From SIG607 sp045655165 (GTDB lineage Bacteria > Bacillota > Clostridia > Oscillospirales > Acutalibacteraceae), in the NCBI GenBank assembly GCA_045655165.1, contig JAZOOT010000065.1, forward strand, positions 1 through 38,261: 38,261 nt of DNA, given 5' to 3'. Shown in pieces: positions 1 through 6,887 of the stretch (position 1 is its first letter; each line of letters begins with the position of its first letter). The notes beneath the pieces were generated by a model. The model did no database searches, was not told where the DNA came from, and saw only the letters and a list, made by a program, of their open reading frames with translations. A program made the position numbers and the translations under genes.

Positions 1-1
1 A

Positions 2-106
2 CATATTTTAAATGACATTCAAGATAAAATGACAACAAAAATTTTAGACCATTTTGACTCCGTAAATGCTCACGAATTGCTCACGAAAACTCAAGAAGGC
101 GCATAA
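2..106 (+). CDS. Tyrosine recombinase/integrase, C-terminal tail only (runs in from the left)
   Basis: Seen: the frame is open from the first bases to TAA at 104-106 and encodes 34 residues starting HILNDIQDKM and ending in a polar tail (ELLTKTQEGA). Family knowledge: tyrosine recombinases end with the catalytic Tyr in a context such as Y-(T/A)-H-(I/L)-x-D, followed by a short helix and a polar tail, so the nucleophile would lie a few residues left of the window edge. The frame stops 25 bases before a tRNA T-arm/acceptor fragment, where integrases of tRNA-targeting elements often end. Inference: this is the outward-facing integrase of an element lying left of the window. Only 34 residues are visible, so the family call rests on a short match plus context. 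Confidence 0.55.
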   Translation, partial: HILNDIQDKMTTKILDHFDSVNAHELLTKTQEGA

Positions 107-131
107 ACAAAGGGATTTTGCAACTTTTTCA

Positions 132-159
132 ACAGGTTCAAGTCCTGTCCCCGCAACCA
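132..159 (+). other. tRNA 3'-end fragment (T-arm and acceptor with CCA), candidate att site
   Basis: Seen: T-stem ACAGG (132-136), T-loop TTCAAGT (137-143), T-stem CCTGT (144-148), acceptor 3' strand CCCCGCA (149-155), discriminator A and CCA (157-159). No matching 5' acceptor half or convincing anticodon arm occurs in the 130 bases upstream, so this is not a whole tRNA gene. Known: many integrative elements recombine into tRNA 3' ends and leave such a fragment at the distal end. An acceptor ending CCCCGCA-A-CCA fits initiator tRNA-Met, where A72 is unpaired. The tRNA identity is inference. The terminator right after it fits the original downstream sequence of a tRNA gene. Confidence 0.6.
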
Positions 160-163
160 AAAT

Positions 164-197
164 AAAAACACTCACCTTTATGGTGGGTGTTTTTGTT
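164..197 (+). terminator. Rho-independent terminator after the tRNA fragment
   Basis: Arms at 164-176 and 182-194 (ACACTCACC against GGTGGGTGT, one G-U pair) enclose a 5-base loop and run into a T-rich tail. It would end the original tRNA transcript or integrase read-through. Confidence 0.75.
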
Positions 198-460
198 TTA
201 TTTGCGAGATTTGATTTTGTGCTTGTAATCTCCGGGTTATGAGTCCGACGAGCGTAGGTCGTTGGGTGAGGTTGCGAGCGCACTCAGTGGGTGATACAGC
301 GAGCAAAACGAAGCGCAGCGGTCAAACAACACGCCACGCCACCAGTGAGCGCGTGTTTGGGCACTGCAAGAGGGCAAGCGGCAAAGCCGCTAACTAGTTT
401 TCGCAAACCAATAGCACTCGGCTTGGACTAAAGAACTGTCCCACATATCTCATTTCAGCG
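198..460. other. Gene-free GC-richer stretch of unknown role
   Basis: No convincing gene was found. By eye the base composition from about 230 to 430 is clearly richer in G+C than the flanking coding DNA. It holds many short inverted motifs, for example a 6-bp hairpin AGCGGC/GCCGCT around AAA at 377-391, and an inverted Met-tRNA-like piece at 230-253. It could be debris of integration events or an uncharacterised RNA. An open frame on the minus strand at 44-283 is explained by tRNA-like sequence and is not accepted as a gene. Confidence 0.4.
230..253 (-). other. Met-tRNA-like anticodon-arm fragment, inverted
   Basis: Read on the minus strand this is GCTCGTCGG, then A, CTCATAA, CCCGGAG. Compared with the D-stem end and anticodon arm of bacterial initiator tRNA (GCTCGTCGGG-CTCATAA-CCC) it differs at the last 5'-stem base, giving an A-C mismatch. 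No T-arm or acceptor follows on that strand. Together with the plus-strand T-arm/acceptor at 132-159 it suggests a broken tRNA-Met locus. The match was made from memory of tRNA consensus. Confidence 0.35.
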
Positions 461-510
461 ATTATTGACAAAGTGCTTTTTTTCGTAAATATTAATATGA
501 AAATATTTTT

Positions 511-533
511 TGTAACCTTTTTGTATACTCGTT
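511..533 (+). promoter_or_regulatory. Candidate ECF-type promoter of the sigma factor gene
   Basis: TGTAAC at 511-516 and CGTTTG from 530 resemble the AAC/CGT core of ECF-sigma promoters, which would fit autoregulation. The spacer (13 bases) is shorter than the 16 typical of SigW-like sites. A sigma-A-like TTGACA at 465-470 with an AT-rich -10 near 488 is an alternative. The role is inferred. Confidence 0.3.
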
Positions 534-575
534 TGTTATAATAGTGAAAGGACCTTTCAACAAGGCGGTGAAATA

Positions 576-1061
576 ATGACGGAAGATGATTTTATGCAGG
601 CAGTAAATCGTAATAATCAACGTCTTTTTCTTATCGCTCTATCCTTTACGAAAAGCGCTTACGATGCTGAAGATATTATTCAAAATGTCTTTGTGAAACT
701 TTTGAAATATCCTAAGAGTTTTTCTGATAATGAGCATTTAGATAAATGGTTGACAACAGTCTGTGTTAACGAAAGTAAAAACTACATAAAATTACCATTC
801 AGATATCACAAAAGTATTGATGATTGTGATTTTATTTCAGGTGCCAATTTTGACAATACAACTGAAATGGATTTGTATAATGCGGTTATGGGATTGTCAA
901 AAAAAGAACGCACGGTAATTCATTTGTTTTACTACGAAAACTTAGCTATAAAAGAGATTGCAAAAATGCTTAAAATTAAAGAGTCGGCGGTTAAAACAAG
1001 ATTAAGTCGTGCAAGAATATGCTTAAAAGAACAGTTGGGAGATGAATGGTTAGATGAGTAA
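576..1061 (+). CDS. ECF-family RNA polymerase sigma factor
   Basis: A 161-residue protein, usual length for extracytoplasmic-function sigma factors. Region 2 covers about residues 8-75, with the core-binding segment DAEDIIQNVF at 30-39. Region 4 covers about 105-152, with a helix-turn-helix (LAIKEIAKML, then KESAVKTRLSRAR) for the -35 element. There is no regulatory extension. The ATG at 576 follows a GGCGGTG ribosome site (564-570). The last codons overlap the next gene by 8 bases, so the two are translationally coupled, as is usual for a sigma factor and its membrane-bound regulator. It would direct RNA polymerase to a small stress or envelope regulon. Its signal and targets cannot be read here. 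It sits close to a recombinase tail and tRNA scar, so recent acquisition is possible. Confidence 0.9.
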   Translation: MTEDDFMQAVNRNNQRLFLIALSFTKSAYDAEDIIQNVFVKLLKYPKSFSDNEHLDKWLTTVCVNESKNYIKLPFRYHKSIDDCDFISGANFDNTTEMDLYNAVMGLSKKERTVIHLFYYENLAIKEIAKMLKIKESAVKTRLSRARICLKEQLGDEWLDE

Positions 1062-1434
1062 AAAACAATATATAGATATTTTTTCAAACATTCATCCTTC
1101 CGATGAATCAATTGAAAGGATTATGCGTATGACTAATAAAAAACATTTCATAGATTTTCGTAAAACATTCGTTGTTTTGGTTGCAGCGATTTCAGTTCTT
1201 TCTTCCATAGGATTGGTAGCAAATGCCGCCACTGATGGCGCTGTTGCCGAAACTGTTTCTAAAGTTTTTGAAAGCGTATCAAACAAAGTGATAGTTTTGA
1301 TAAACGGAAAAGAATCAGAAGCTGAAATTAAAATTTCAGAGGAAGTTAATTCTAATGGTGAAAAATATTATATGGTAGAAATAGCAGATAATATTCCTGA
1401 TGATAACACAGATGTGGCTGTGTGCACTCAATAA
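1054..1434 (+). CDS. Single-pass membrane protein, probable anti-sigma partner
   Basis: A 126-residue protein with an N-terminal cytoplasmic segment of about 38 residues, one membrane helix at about 39-58 (FVVLVAAISVLSSIGLVANA) and an extracellular tail of about 65 residues. The start overlaps the sigma gene stop region (ATGAGTAA), giving tight coupling. Known: ECF sigma factors are commonly followed by a one-pass anti-sigma factor whose cytoplasmic N-terminus holds the sigma factor. Inference: this protein does that job. No zinc-anti-sigma H-x3-C-x2-C motif is visible, and the outer part is short, with no sensor domain I recognise. It could instead be a regulated target. Confidence 0.6.
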   Translation: MSKKQYIDIFSNIHPSDESIERIMRMTNKKHFIDFRKTFVVLVAAISVLSSIGLVANAATDGAVAETVSKVFESVSNKVIVLINGKESEAEIKISEEVNSNGEKYYMVEIADNIPDDNTDVAVCTQ

Positions 1435-1484
1435 CCTTATAATAAATTAAGTATTTACAAACATCCGTACCAAAAATAAGGCAG

Positions 1485-1522
1485 AAAAACCTTTAACACC
1501 GTTTGGTGTTAAAGGTTTTTCT
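1485..1522. terminator. Bidirectional rho-independent terminator
   Basis: A perfect 16-bp inverted repeat (1485-1500 with 1505-1520) around the loop GTTT has A-rich and T-rich flanks on both sides. It serves the sigma/anti-sigma operon and the convergent metallo-hydrolase gene. Confidence 0.9.
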
Positions 1523-1570
1523 TGTTTTAGAAAAGATTTTAAACTATTCTAACCGCTTATAAAAATTTTT

Positions 1571-2434
1571 TTACATAAGCTCATTTTTGATTAAGCGAAT
1601 CATTATTGAAGTGTTAAGTTCTATGGCGTCTACAGGGTATATTTCTTTCATATAATCGTGCCAATATTTGTTCTTATACTGTTTAATAATTTCTTCATCG
1701 CTTAACCCTTTTTTAATACTATCAAGTATTTCTTGTGCTGTTTCTTGCGCGGCAGGTTTCATATTTTTAAGAAAAAATTCGGTTTGGTTTTTATTAAGCA
1801 AACCATAATGCGGTGCCAAAACTTTTGTTATATTAAGTTTCTCTATTTTTTCAATAGACGAAATGGTGTCACCGTAACTTACAAGGTATATTGGCATAAC
1901 GGTTTTTTCGCCGTCGTACACGCCAAGCGTTTCGGCAGCAAGCAATAACCCCTCTTGTTCACAGTAAAAGCCCACGCAACAATGTGTATGGCCGGGTAAA
2001 TTTATTACCCTAAATTCCATATCTCCGGCTTGAATTATATCGCCCTCATCAACAGCAATATCTACCCTTAATTCGTCACCCAAAAATTCATATTTTGTTA
2101 CACCGCATTTTTGGGCAAAGTTATTATCAAGCGTTTTCATTGTTCTTTTGGCACCGTCGCGCACAAAAACGCTTGCCGCATACTTCCCTGCTACCACCTT
2201 TGCCAAGGGGTAATGCCTTAAAATATTGGCACTTGCAAGGGCGTGGTCATAGTGCGAATGGGTTAAAAATATATAATCAAGTTGGCGGTCCCCTAAAACT
2301 TTCTTTATATTTTGGGCAATTTTATTTCCGGTAAAGCCAAAACCCGTGTCATATAAAATGCTTGTTTTTCCGTCATCAATTAAAAACGACGCGTCACCTT
2401 TTTGAACGCGTACATCGGTTACTTTTATGCTCAT
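1571..2434 (-). CDS. Metallo-beta-lactamase-fold hydrolase
   Basis: A 287-residue protein with the binuclear-zinc signature: THSHYDH (H59, H61, D63, H64), PGHTH (H149), an acidic residue at E168 in AAETLG where the family usually has Asp, and APHYG (H209). This is the MBL hydrolase fold, which includes glyoxalase II, lactonases, RNases and others. No beta-lactamase-specific or RNase J/Z features are seen and there is no signal peptide, so it is a cytoplasmic hydrolase of unknown substrate. It is a single gene with its own promoter (2468-2496, minus) and a shared terminator (1485-1522). The C-terminal helical segment of about 70 residues may cover the active site. Fold call strong, substrate unknown. 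Confidence 0.85.
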   Translation of the reverse strand: MSIKVTDVRVQKGDASFLIDDGKTSILYDTGFGFTGNKIAQNIKKVLGDRQLDYIFLTHSHYDHALASANILRHYPLAKVVAGKYAASVFVRDGAKRTMKTLDNNFAQKCGVTKYEFLGDELRVDIAVDEGDIIQAGDMEFRVINLPGHTHCCVGFYCEQEGLLLAAETLGVYDGEKTVMPIYLVSYGDTISSIEKIEKLNITKVLAPHYGLLNKNQTEFFLKNMKPAAQETAQEILDSIKKGLSDEEIIKQYKNKYWHDYMKEIYPVDAIELNTSIMIRLIKNELM

Positions 2435-2467
2435 TTTATTCCCAGCTTTAACTTTTAATTCTTACAT

Positions 2468-2496
2468 ATTTTACTACAAAAACCGCAAGAAATCAA
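2468..2496 (-). promoter_or_regulatory. Sigma-A promoter of the metallo-hydrolase gene
   Basis: On the minus strand TTGATT, a 17-base spacer and TAAAAT, about 35 bases before the start codon. Confidence 0.6.
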
Positions 2497-2520
2497 TATT
2501 GAACATTATGTCATTTTTGA

Positions 2521-2549
2521 TTGAAAAAAGTAAAACGGTATGATATAAT
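2521..2549 (+). promoter_or_regulatory. Sigma-A promoter of the flavoenzyme gene
   Basis: TTGAAA (2521-2526), a 17-base spacer and TATAAT (2544-2549), with an extended -10 TG at 2541-2542. Confidence 0.8.
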
Positions 2550-2594
2550 ATTTATGACATTGTTAAATAATTAACTTTGAAAGGAATTGTTTTT

Positions 2595-4664
2595 ATGAAC
2601 AAAACAAACGAAAAGTACGGGGCACTGTTTACGCCTTGGAAAATTGGTAACGTAGAAATTAAAAACCGAATTGTAATGTGCCCTATGGGTGGTACTTCGC
2701 TTTTTGGTTGGTTTGAACTTACAGGTTGCCATTTTGACAAAGAGGCGGCTAAGCTCTTTTTAGAAAGGGCGCAAAACAACGTTGGTCTTATTATTCCGGG
2801 TATTGCTCCCCTGCGCGATACTTTTTGGGGCAAATGGCTTTGGCAGAACCCGAAAATGTTTGAAGAACTTAAAGTTTTTATGGATGAAATTCATAAAACA
2901 GGCGCAAAACTTTTTATTCAGCTTACTGCAGGTATGGGCCGTTCTTGGGCTATTACCGAACTTGTTGCACCCCTACATAAAAACAAATTTACCCGCGCTA
3001 TTGTAAAACCCATTATTGATACTTCGCACGAGTTGGCTTCGCCATCTCCCCAAAAGTCACGCTGGGCGCATGATATTGAGTGTCCCGAAATGACCGTGCA
3101 CCAAATTCACGAAATTATTGAGGCCTTTGCAAAAACTGCTAAACTTTGCCGTGACGCAGGCGTTGACGGAGTTGAAGTTCACGCTGTTCACGAGGGTTAT
3201 TTGCTTGACCAGTTTGCAATTGAATTCTTTAACAAGCGTACCGACGAATACGGCGGAAGTTTTGAAAACCGCTACCGTTTTGCAAAGGAAGTTGTTACGG
3301 CAATTAAAGAAGCGTGCGGAGAAGACTACCCCGTATCACTTCGTTATTCGGTAGAATCTAAAATGAAGGGCTTTTGCGAAGGCGCTATGCCGGGCGAAGA
3401 TTATACCGAAGTTGGACGTAATATGAAAGAATCGGAAAAGGCGGCAAAATATTTGCAAGATGCCGGTTACGATATGCTTAACGCCGACAATGGTACTTAC
3501 GATTCTTGGTATTGGGCACATCCGCCTATGTATATGCCCGAAAACTGCAATTTAGATGACGTTGCGCACATTAAGAAATTTGTTGATATTCCTGTTGTTT
3601 GTGCCGGCAGAATGGATGCCGAAGTTGGCGCACAGGCAGTTAAAGACGGCAAAATTGATGCTGTTGGTGTTGCAAGGCAGTTCCTTGTTGACCCCGAATG
3701 GATTACTAAACTTATTGAAGACCGATTAGAAGACATTAAACCCTGTATTTGCTGCCACAGCGGTTGCTTTAACTTCTCTTCTTCAAAGGGACACGCTAAC
3801 ACACAAGATTTAACCGATACTATGGGCCTTGCCCGTTGTGCCCTTAACCCCGAAACAATGCAGTCTAAAAAGTACTACATTGCACCCGCTAAAAAACAGA
3901 AAAACATTGCCATTATTGGCGGTGGTATTGGCGGCATGGAAGCAGCTATTGTTTGCGCTAAACGCGGACACAAGGTTACACTTTATGAAAAGAGCGATAA
4001 ACTTGGCGGTGTATTTATTGCGGCGGCTGCACCATCTTTTAAAGAAAAGGACCGCGCACTTATTGCTTGGTATATTCGCGAACTCGCAAAACACCCCATT
4101 GAAGTTAAACTTAACACCGAAGTTAAAGACGTTAATTCGCTTAATGCCGATGAAATTATTGTGGCAACAGGCGCTGTTGCTAAAAAACTTCCCGTTAAGG
4201 GCGCAGATACCGCTATAGAAGCAGTAGATTATTTGCTTGGCAACAAAACCACAGGCGAAAACGTTGTGGTTATTGGCGGCGGCCTTACAGGTTGCGAAAT
4301 TGCTTATGATTTATTCTTAAATGGCAAGCACCCCGTTGTTGTAGAAATGCAGGACGACCTTATTACCACCCCCGGTATTTGCCTTGCCAATACAAGTTAT
4401 TTGCGTGATTTCTTTAAAACAAACAACGTCCCCGTTTACCTTGAAACTTCACTTTGTGAAATTGGCGACGGCTTTGTTACACTTAAAGACAAAGACTGCA
4501 AAACATTTACCTTACCCACCGATTCGGTTATTCTTTCTGTTGGTTATAACCCCGCACCCGTTGCCGCGAAAGGCAAACATATTCACGTTATTGGCGACGC
4601 CGACAAGGTTGGAAACCTTCGCAGTGTTATTTGGGGCGCGTGGAGCAAGTGTATGAAGTTGTAA
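2595..4664 (+). CDS. Old-yellow-enzyme/enoate-reductase-type FMN, Fe-S, FAD oxidoreductase
   Basis: A 689-residue protein with the three-part plan of 2-enoate reductase, 2,4-dienoyl-CoA reductase and BaiCD/BaiH. The N-terminal TIM barrel (about 1-370) binds FMN and carries VHAVHEGYLLDQF (H196, H199, Y202) and NKRTDEYGG. A Cys cluster C384-x2-C387-x3-C391 plus C415 should hold a 4Fe-4S centre. The C-terminal half has two Rossmann GGGxxG motifs (442-447 and 561-566) for FAD and NAD(P)H. It should reduce an activated C=C bond with NAD(P)H. I start it at ATG 2595, which has AAAGGA at 2580-2585, rather than at the upstream TTG that overlaps that site. Neighbours are aconitase-X genes, hinting at a dehydration product as substrate. 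The exact substrate is unknown. Confidence 0.85.
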   Translation: MNKTNEKYGALFTPWKIGNVEIKNRIVMCPMGGTSLFGWFELTGCHFDKEAAKLFLERAQNNVGLIIPGIAPLRDTFWGKWLWQNPKMFEELKVFMDEIHKTGAKLFIQLTAGMGRSWAITELVAPLHKNKFTRAIVKPIIDTSHELASPSPQKSRWAHDIECPEMTVHQIHEIIEAFAKTAKLCRDAGVDGVEVHAVHEGYLLDQFAIEFFNKRTDEYGGSFENRYRFAKEVVTAIKEACGEDYPVSLRYSVESKMKGFCEGAMPGEDYTEVGRNMKESEKAAKYLQDAGYDMLNADNGTYDSWYWAHPPMYMPENCNLDDVAHIKKFVDIPVVCAGRMDAEVGAQAVKDGKIDAVGVARQFLVDPEWITKLIEDRLEDIKPCICCHSGCFNFSSSKGHANTQDLTDTMGLARCALNPETMQSKKYYIAPAKKQKNIAIIGGGIGGMEAAIVCAKRGHKVTLYEKSDKLGGVFIAAAAPSFKEKDRALIAWYIRELAKHPIEVKLNTEVKDVNSLNADEIIVATGAVAKKLPVKGADTAIEAVDYLLGNKTTGENVVVIGGGLTGCEIAYDLFLNGKHPVVVEMQDDLITTPGICLANTSYLRDFFKTNNVPVYLETSLCEIGDGFVTLKDKDCKTFTLPTDSVILSVGYNPAPVAAKGKHIHVIGDADKVGNLRSVIWGAWSKCMKL

Positions 4665-4679
4665 AGAAACTTCATACAC
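4649..4679 (+). other. Perfect 12-bp inverted repeat over the flavoenzyme stop codon
   Basis: GTGTATGAAGTT (4649-4660) pairs fully with AACTTCATACAC (4668-4679) around a 7-base loop holding the TAA stop. There is no U tract after it, so it is not a standard terminator. It could stabilise the mRNA end or lower transcription into the next genes. Confidence 0.6.
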
Positions 4680-4695
4680 AAAGAAAAAATAATAA

Positions 4696-5052
4696 ATGAA
4701 AGAAAACAATATTCTTCTTGAAAAATCATTATTATTCGCAGCGCGAATTGTAAAACTCCATAAATATTTAGTTTCAAAAAAGCAGGAATTGGTTATCTCA
4801 AAACAAATTATTCGTTCTGCCACTTCTATTGGTGCAAACGCAAACGAAGCGGTTTACGGAAGCAGCAGAGCTGATTTTATTGCTAAATTACATATTTCAC
4901 TTAAAGAAACAGCCGAAACTGAATATTGGTTAAACCTTTTGTATTTATCAGGTTATATTACCGAGCAAGAAAAAAGTTCTTTGATTGATGACTGTTTGGA
5001 AATTAAAAAAATTCTTATTTCCACAATAAATACCGCAAAAGAAAACCTATAA
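4696..5052 (+). CDS. Four-helix-bundle protein (23S rRNA intervening-sequence protein family)
   Basis: A 118-residue, almost all-helical protein with the family pattern: RSATSIGANANEA near the middle, then SRADFIAKLHISLKE and ETEYWLNLLY. Known: relatives are encoded within 23S rRNA intervening sequences, elsewhere in bacterial genomes, and as accessory proteins (Avd) of diversity-generating retroelements. They form homopentamers with basic surfaces that may bind nucleic acid. No rRNA, reverse transcriptase or variable repeat is visible here. No clear ribosome site precedes the ATG (only AAAGAAAAAAT). It lies between the flavoenzyme and the aconitase-X genes, in a pocket flanked by two hairpins (4649-4679 and 5058-5070), suggesting later insertion into the operon. 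Function unknown. Confidence 0.8.
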   Translation: MKENNILLEKSLLFAARIVKLHKYLVSKKQELVISKQIIRSATSIGANANEAVYGSSRADFIAKLHISLKETAETEYWLNLLYLSGYITEQEKSSLIDDCLEIKKILISTINTAKENL

Positions 5053-5057
5053 TTTCG

Positions 5058-5090
5058 TGCCGAAGGCACACCGATTTTATTCTTTTTTCT
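5058..5090 (+). terminator. Weak terminator-like hairpin
   Basis: GTGCC-GAA-GGCAC (5058-5070) is followed by a mostly T stretch. The stem is only 5 bp, so termination is likely partial at best. Confidence 0.35.
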
Positions 5091-5136
5091 TTATTCTTTA
5101 TTATTTTATAATCTTTTCTGAAAGGATAATGCAATT

Positions 5137-6411
5137 ATGAAATTGACACCTGAACAGCAAGCCATTTTAAACGGCGAAAAGGGTGAAACGCTTGCTAAGG
5201 TTATGAAAACCTTGGTTATGTACGGCGATGCCTTTGAAGCCGAAAAGTTAGTTCCTATTACTTCAAAATACAACCACTTGGTTACTTCGTTCGGTCTTAA
5301 GGTAATGTCACCCGTGTACGACCTTATGCAACAACTTTTAGATTCAGGCGTTGCTTCGGAACAAAAATTTTCGGTTGACCCCCGCCCCATTGACAAAAAC
5401 GTACCCGCAAACTTTTTACAAAACTTTGTTTTTAACAAGTTTATGTATACAAAGCAAGATTTTTATGAAAAACAACTTCATAAATTAGGTCTTATAGATG
5501 AAAACGCCTTTACCTGTACCTGCTATATGGACGAAGTTGGCAACAAGCCAAAAAAAGGCGATGTACTTTCTTGGGCAGAATCAAGCGCAGTTGTTTATGC
5601 AAACTCGGTTTTGGGCGCAAGGTGCAACCGAAATTCAGGTATAATTGATATTATGGGTTCTATTGTTGGTTATGTTCCCTATTTTGGCCTTTTAACCGAT
5701 GAAGGCAGAAAAGCAACTTGGGTTGTTAAGGTTCAAACCACCAAAAAGCCCGAAGCACAACTTTTGGGTTCGGCTATTGGTATGAAGGTTATGGAAGACG
5801 TGCCTTACATTGTGGGTCTTGATAAATGGATTGGCAGTGAACTTAACGATTCTGCCTGTGCTTATTTAAAAGATTTCGGTGCCGCTACCGCTTCTAACGG
5901 CGCGGTTGGTCTTTACCATATTGAAAACCTTACCCCCGAAGCTGCCGAACTTGGCGAAAAACTTATTAGTGACGGCGCAAAAGAATATATTATTGACGAC
6001 GCCGAACTCCAGCGTGTTCAAAACAACTACCCTGTTATTTGGAAAAACCCTGATGCAAAACCCAAACTTTGCTTTGTTGGTTGCCCACATTTATCGTTAG
6101 AACAACTTAAGGACTGGACCGATAAAATAACAGCAGAACTTAAGAAAAACGGCAAAAACAAAGTAACAATTCCCACCGTATTTACTGCTGCTCCTGCTGT
6201 GTTAAAGGAATTTAACAGCACCGAATACGCACCTCGCCTTAAATCAACGGGTGTTATTACTTCTTATATTTGTCCGCTTATGTATATGAACAATCCGCTT
6301 TGCAAAAAAATGCCGGTTATTACCTCTTCTAACAAACTTCGCACCTACACAAGTGCAAGATACTATACAGACGAGCAAATTCTTAATACCATTACAGGAG
6401 GTAAAAACTAA
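5137..6411 (+). CDS. Aconitase X, large (catalytic) subunit
   Basis: A 424-residue protein of the AcnX catalytic family (formerly DUF521). Family-like segments are WAESSAVVYANSVLGARCNRNSG (residues 146-168, in two parts WAESSAVVYAN and SVLGARCNRNSG), GSIVGYVPYFGLLTD, CFVGCPHLS and TSSNKLRTY near the C-terminus, with Cys residues (127, 129, 163 and later ones) available for an Fe-S centre. Known members are hydro-lyases: cis-3-hydroxy-L-proline dehydratase in bacteria and phosphomevalonate dehydratase in archaea. The large and small subunits are separate here, as in type II enzymes. GAAAGGA (5120-5126) precedes ATG 5137. The stop overlaps the small-subunit start by one base (TAATG). Substrate not determinable; no proline-reductase or mevalonate gene is nearby. 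Confidence 0.88.
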   Translation: MKLTPEQQAILNGEKGETLAKVMKTLVMYGDAFEAEKLVPITSKYNHLVTSFGLKVMSPVYDLMQQLLDSGVASEQKFSVDPRPIDKNVPANFLQNFVFNKFMYTKQDFYEKQLHKLGLIDENAFTCTCYMDEVGNKPKKGDVLSWAESSAVVYANSVLGARCNRNSGIIDIMGSIVGYVPYFGLLTDEGRKATWVVKVQTTKKPEAQLLGSAIGMKVMEDVPYIVGLDKWIGSELNDSACAYLKDFGAATASNGAVGLYHIENLTPEAAELGEKLISDGAKEYIIDDAELQRVQNNYPVIWKNPDAKPKLCFVGCPHLSLEQLKDWTDKITAELKKNGKNKVTIPTVFTAAPAVLKEFNSTEYAPRLKSTGVITSYICPLMYMNNPLCKKMPVITSSNKLRTYTSARYYTDEQILNTITGGKN

Positions 6412-6854
6412 TGAAACAGTTTAAAGGTAGAGTTGTTACCCCCGGTGAAGTAACCGCCGAAGCAGTTGTAACAACCGAAGGTTTTAATACACTTGCATCT
6501 CTTCAAATGGCATTACAGTTTGGCGATAAAGAGGTAAAATGCGGTGACCAAAGCAACAAAGAAATTTACGGCAAACCGCTTTTAAACAAAGCACTATGCC
6601 TTCCTCAAACCATTGGCTCAACAACAGGCGGGCTTGTGCTTTACTGTGCTTGTTCAATGGGTAAAAACCCCGCTTGTATGCTTTTTGCCAACCACATTGA
6701 TTCGCTTGCCGCTGCAGGTGCAGTTTTAGCAGATGTTTGGGTAGACGGCGTAACAATGCCGGTTATTGACTGTCTTGGCGATGAATTTTTAAACTATGTT
6801 AAAGACGGAATGAAAATTACCGTAAAACAAGACGGAACAGTTGAAGTTGAATAA
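6411..6854 (+). CDS. Aconitase X, small (swivel-domain) subunit
   Basis: A 147-residue protein of the AcnX swivel family (formerly DUF126). It carries the conserved GSTTGGLVLY and CSMGKNPACML segments and a C-terminal VWVDGVTMPV strand. In the known enzymes this domain packs on the large subunit and completes the active site. An AGGAGGT site (6396-6402) sits inside the end of the large-subunit gene and the start overlaps that stop codon by one base, so the two subunits are made together. A strong terminator follows at once, so the AcnX pair closes the transcription unit. Confidence 0.9.
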   Translation: MKQFKGRVVTPGEVTAEAVVTTEGFNTLASLQMALQFGDKEVKCGDQSNKEIYGKPLLNKALCLPQTIGSTTGGLVLYCACSMGKNPACMLFANHIDSLAAAGAVLADVWVDGVTMPVIDCLGDEFLNYVKDGMKITVKQDGTVEVE

Positions 6855-6858
6855 ACAT

Positions 6859-6887
6859 AAAACCCTCGGAAAAACCGAGGGTTTTTA
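6859..6887 (+). terminator. Rho-independent terminator after the aconitase-X genes
   Basis: AAAACCCTCGG (6859-6869) pairs with CCGAGGGTTTT (6875-6885) around AAAAA; a T tail follows. Confidence 0.9.

Noticed and set aside
44..283. Minus-strand 79-codon open frame
   Set aside because: It runs through the tRNA T-arm/acceptor fragment, a terminator and the Met-tRNA-like piece in antisense; its peptide is the sort of spurious product typical of tRNA regions.
2577..2594. TTG start for the flavoenzyme
   Set aside because: It overlaps the AAAGGA ribosome site that serves ATG 2595.
3829..4218. 129-codon plus-strand frame inside the flavoenzyme gene
   Set aside because: Shadow frame with low-complexity Leu/Lys/Thr composition; the main frame has clear Rossmann motifs here.
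4696..5052. Diversity-generating retroelement accessory protein
   Set aside because: No reverse transcriptase, template repeat or variable repeat occurs nearby.
5137..6854. Naming the AcnX pair as phosphomevalonate dehydratase
   Set aside because: That activity is known from archaea and no mevalonate-pathway gene is near; the sequence alone cannot decide the substrate.
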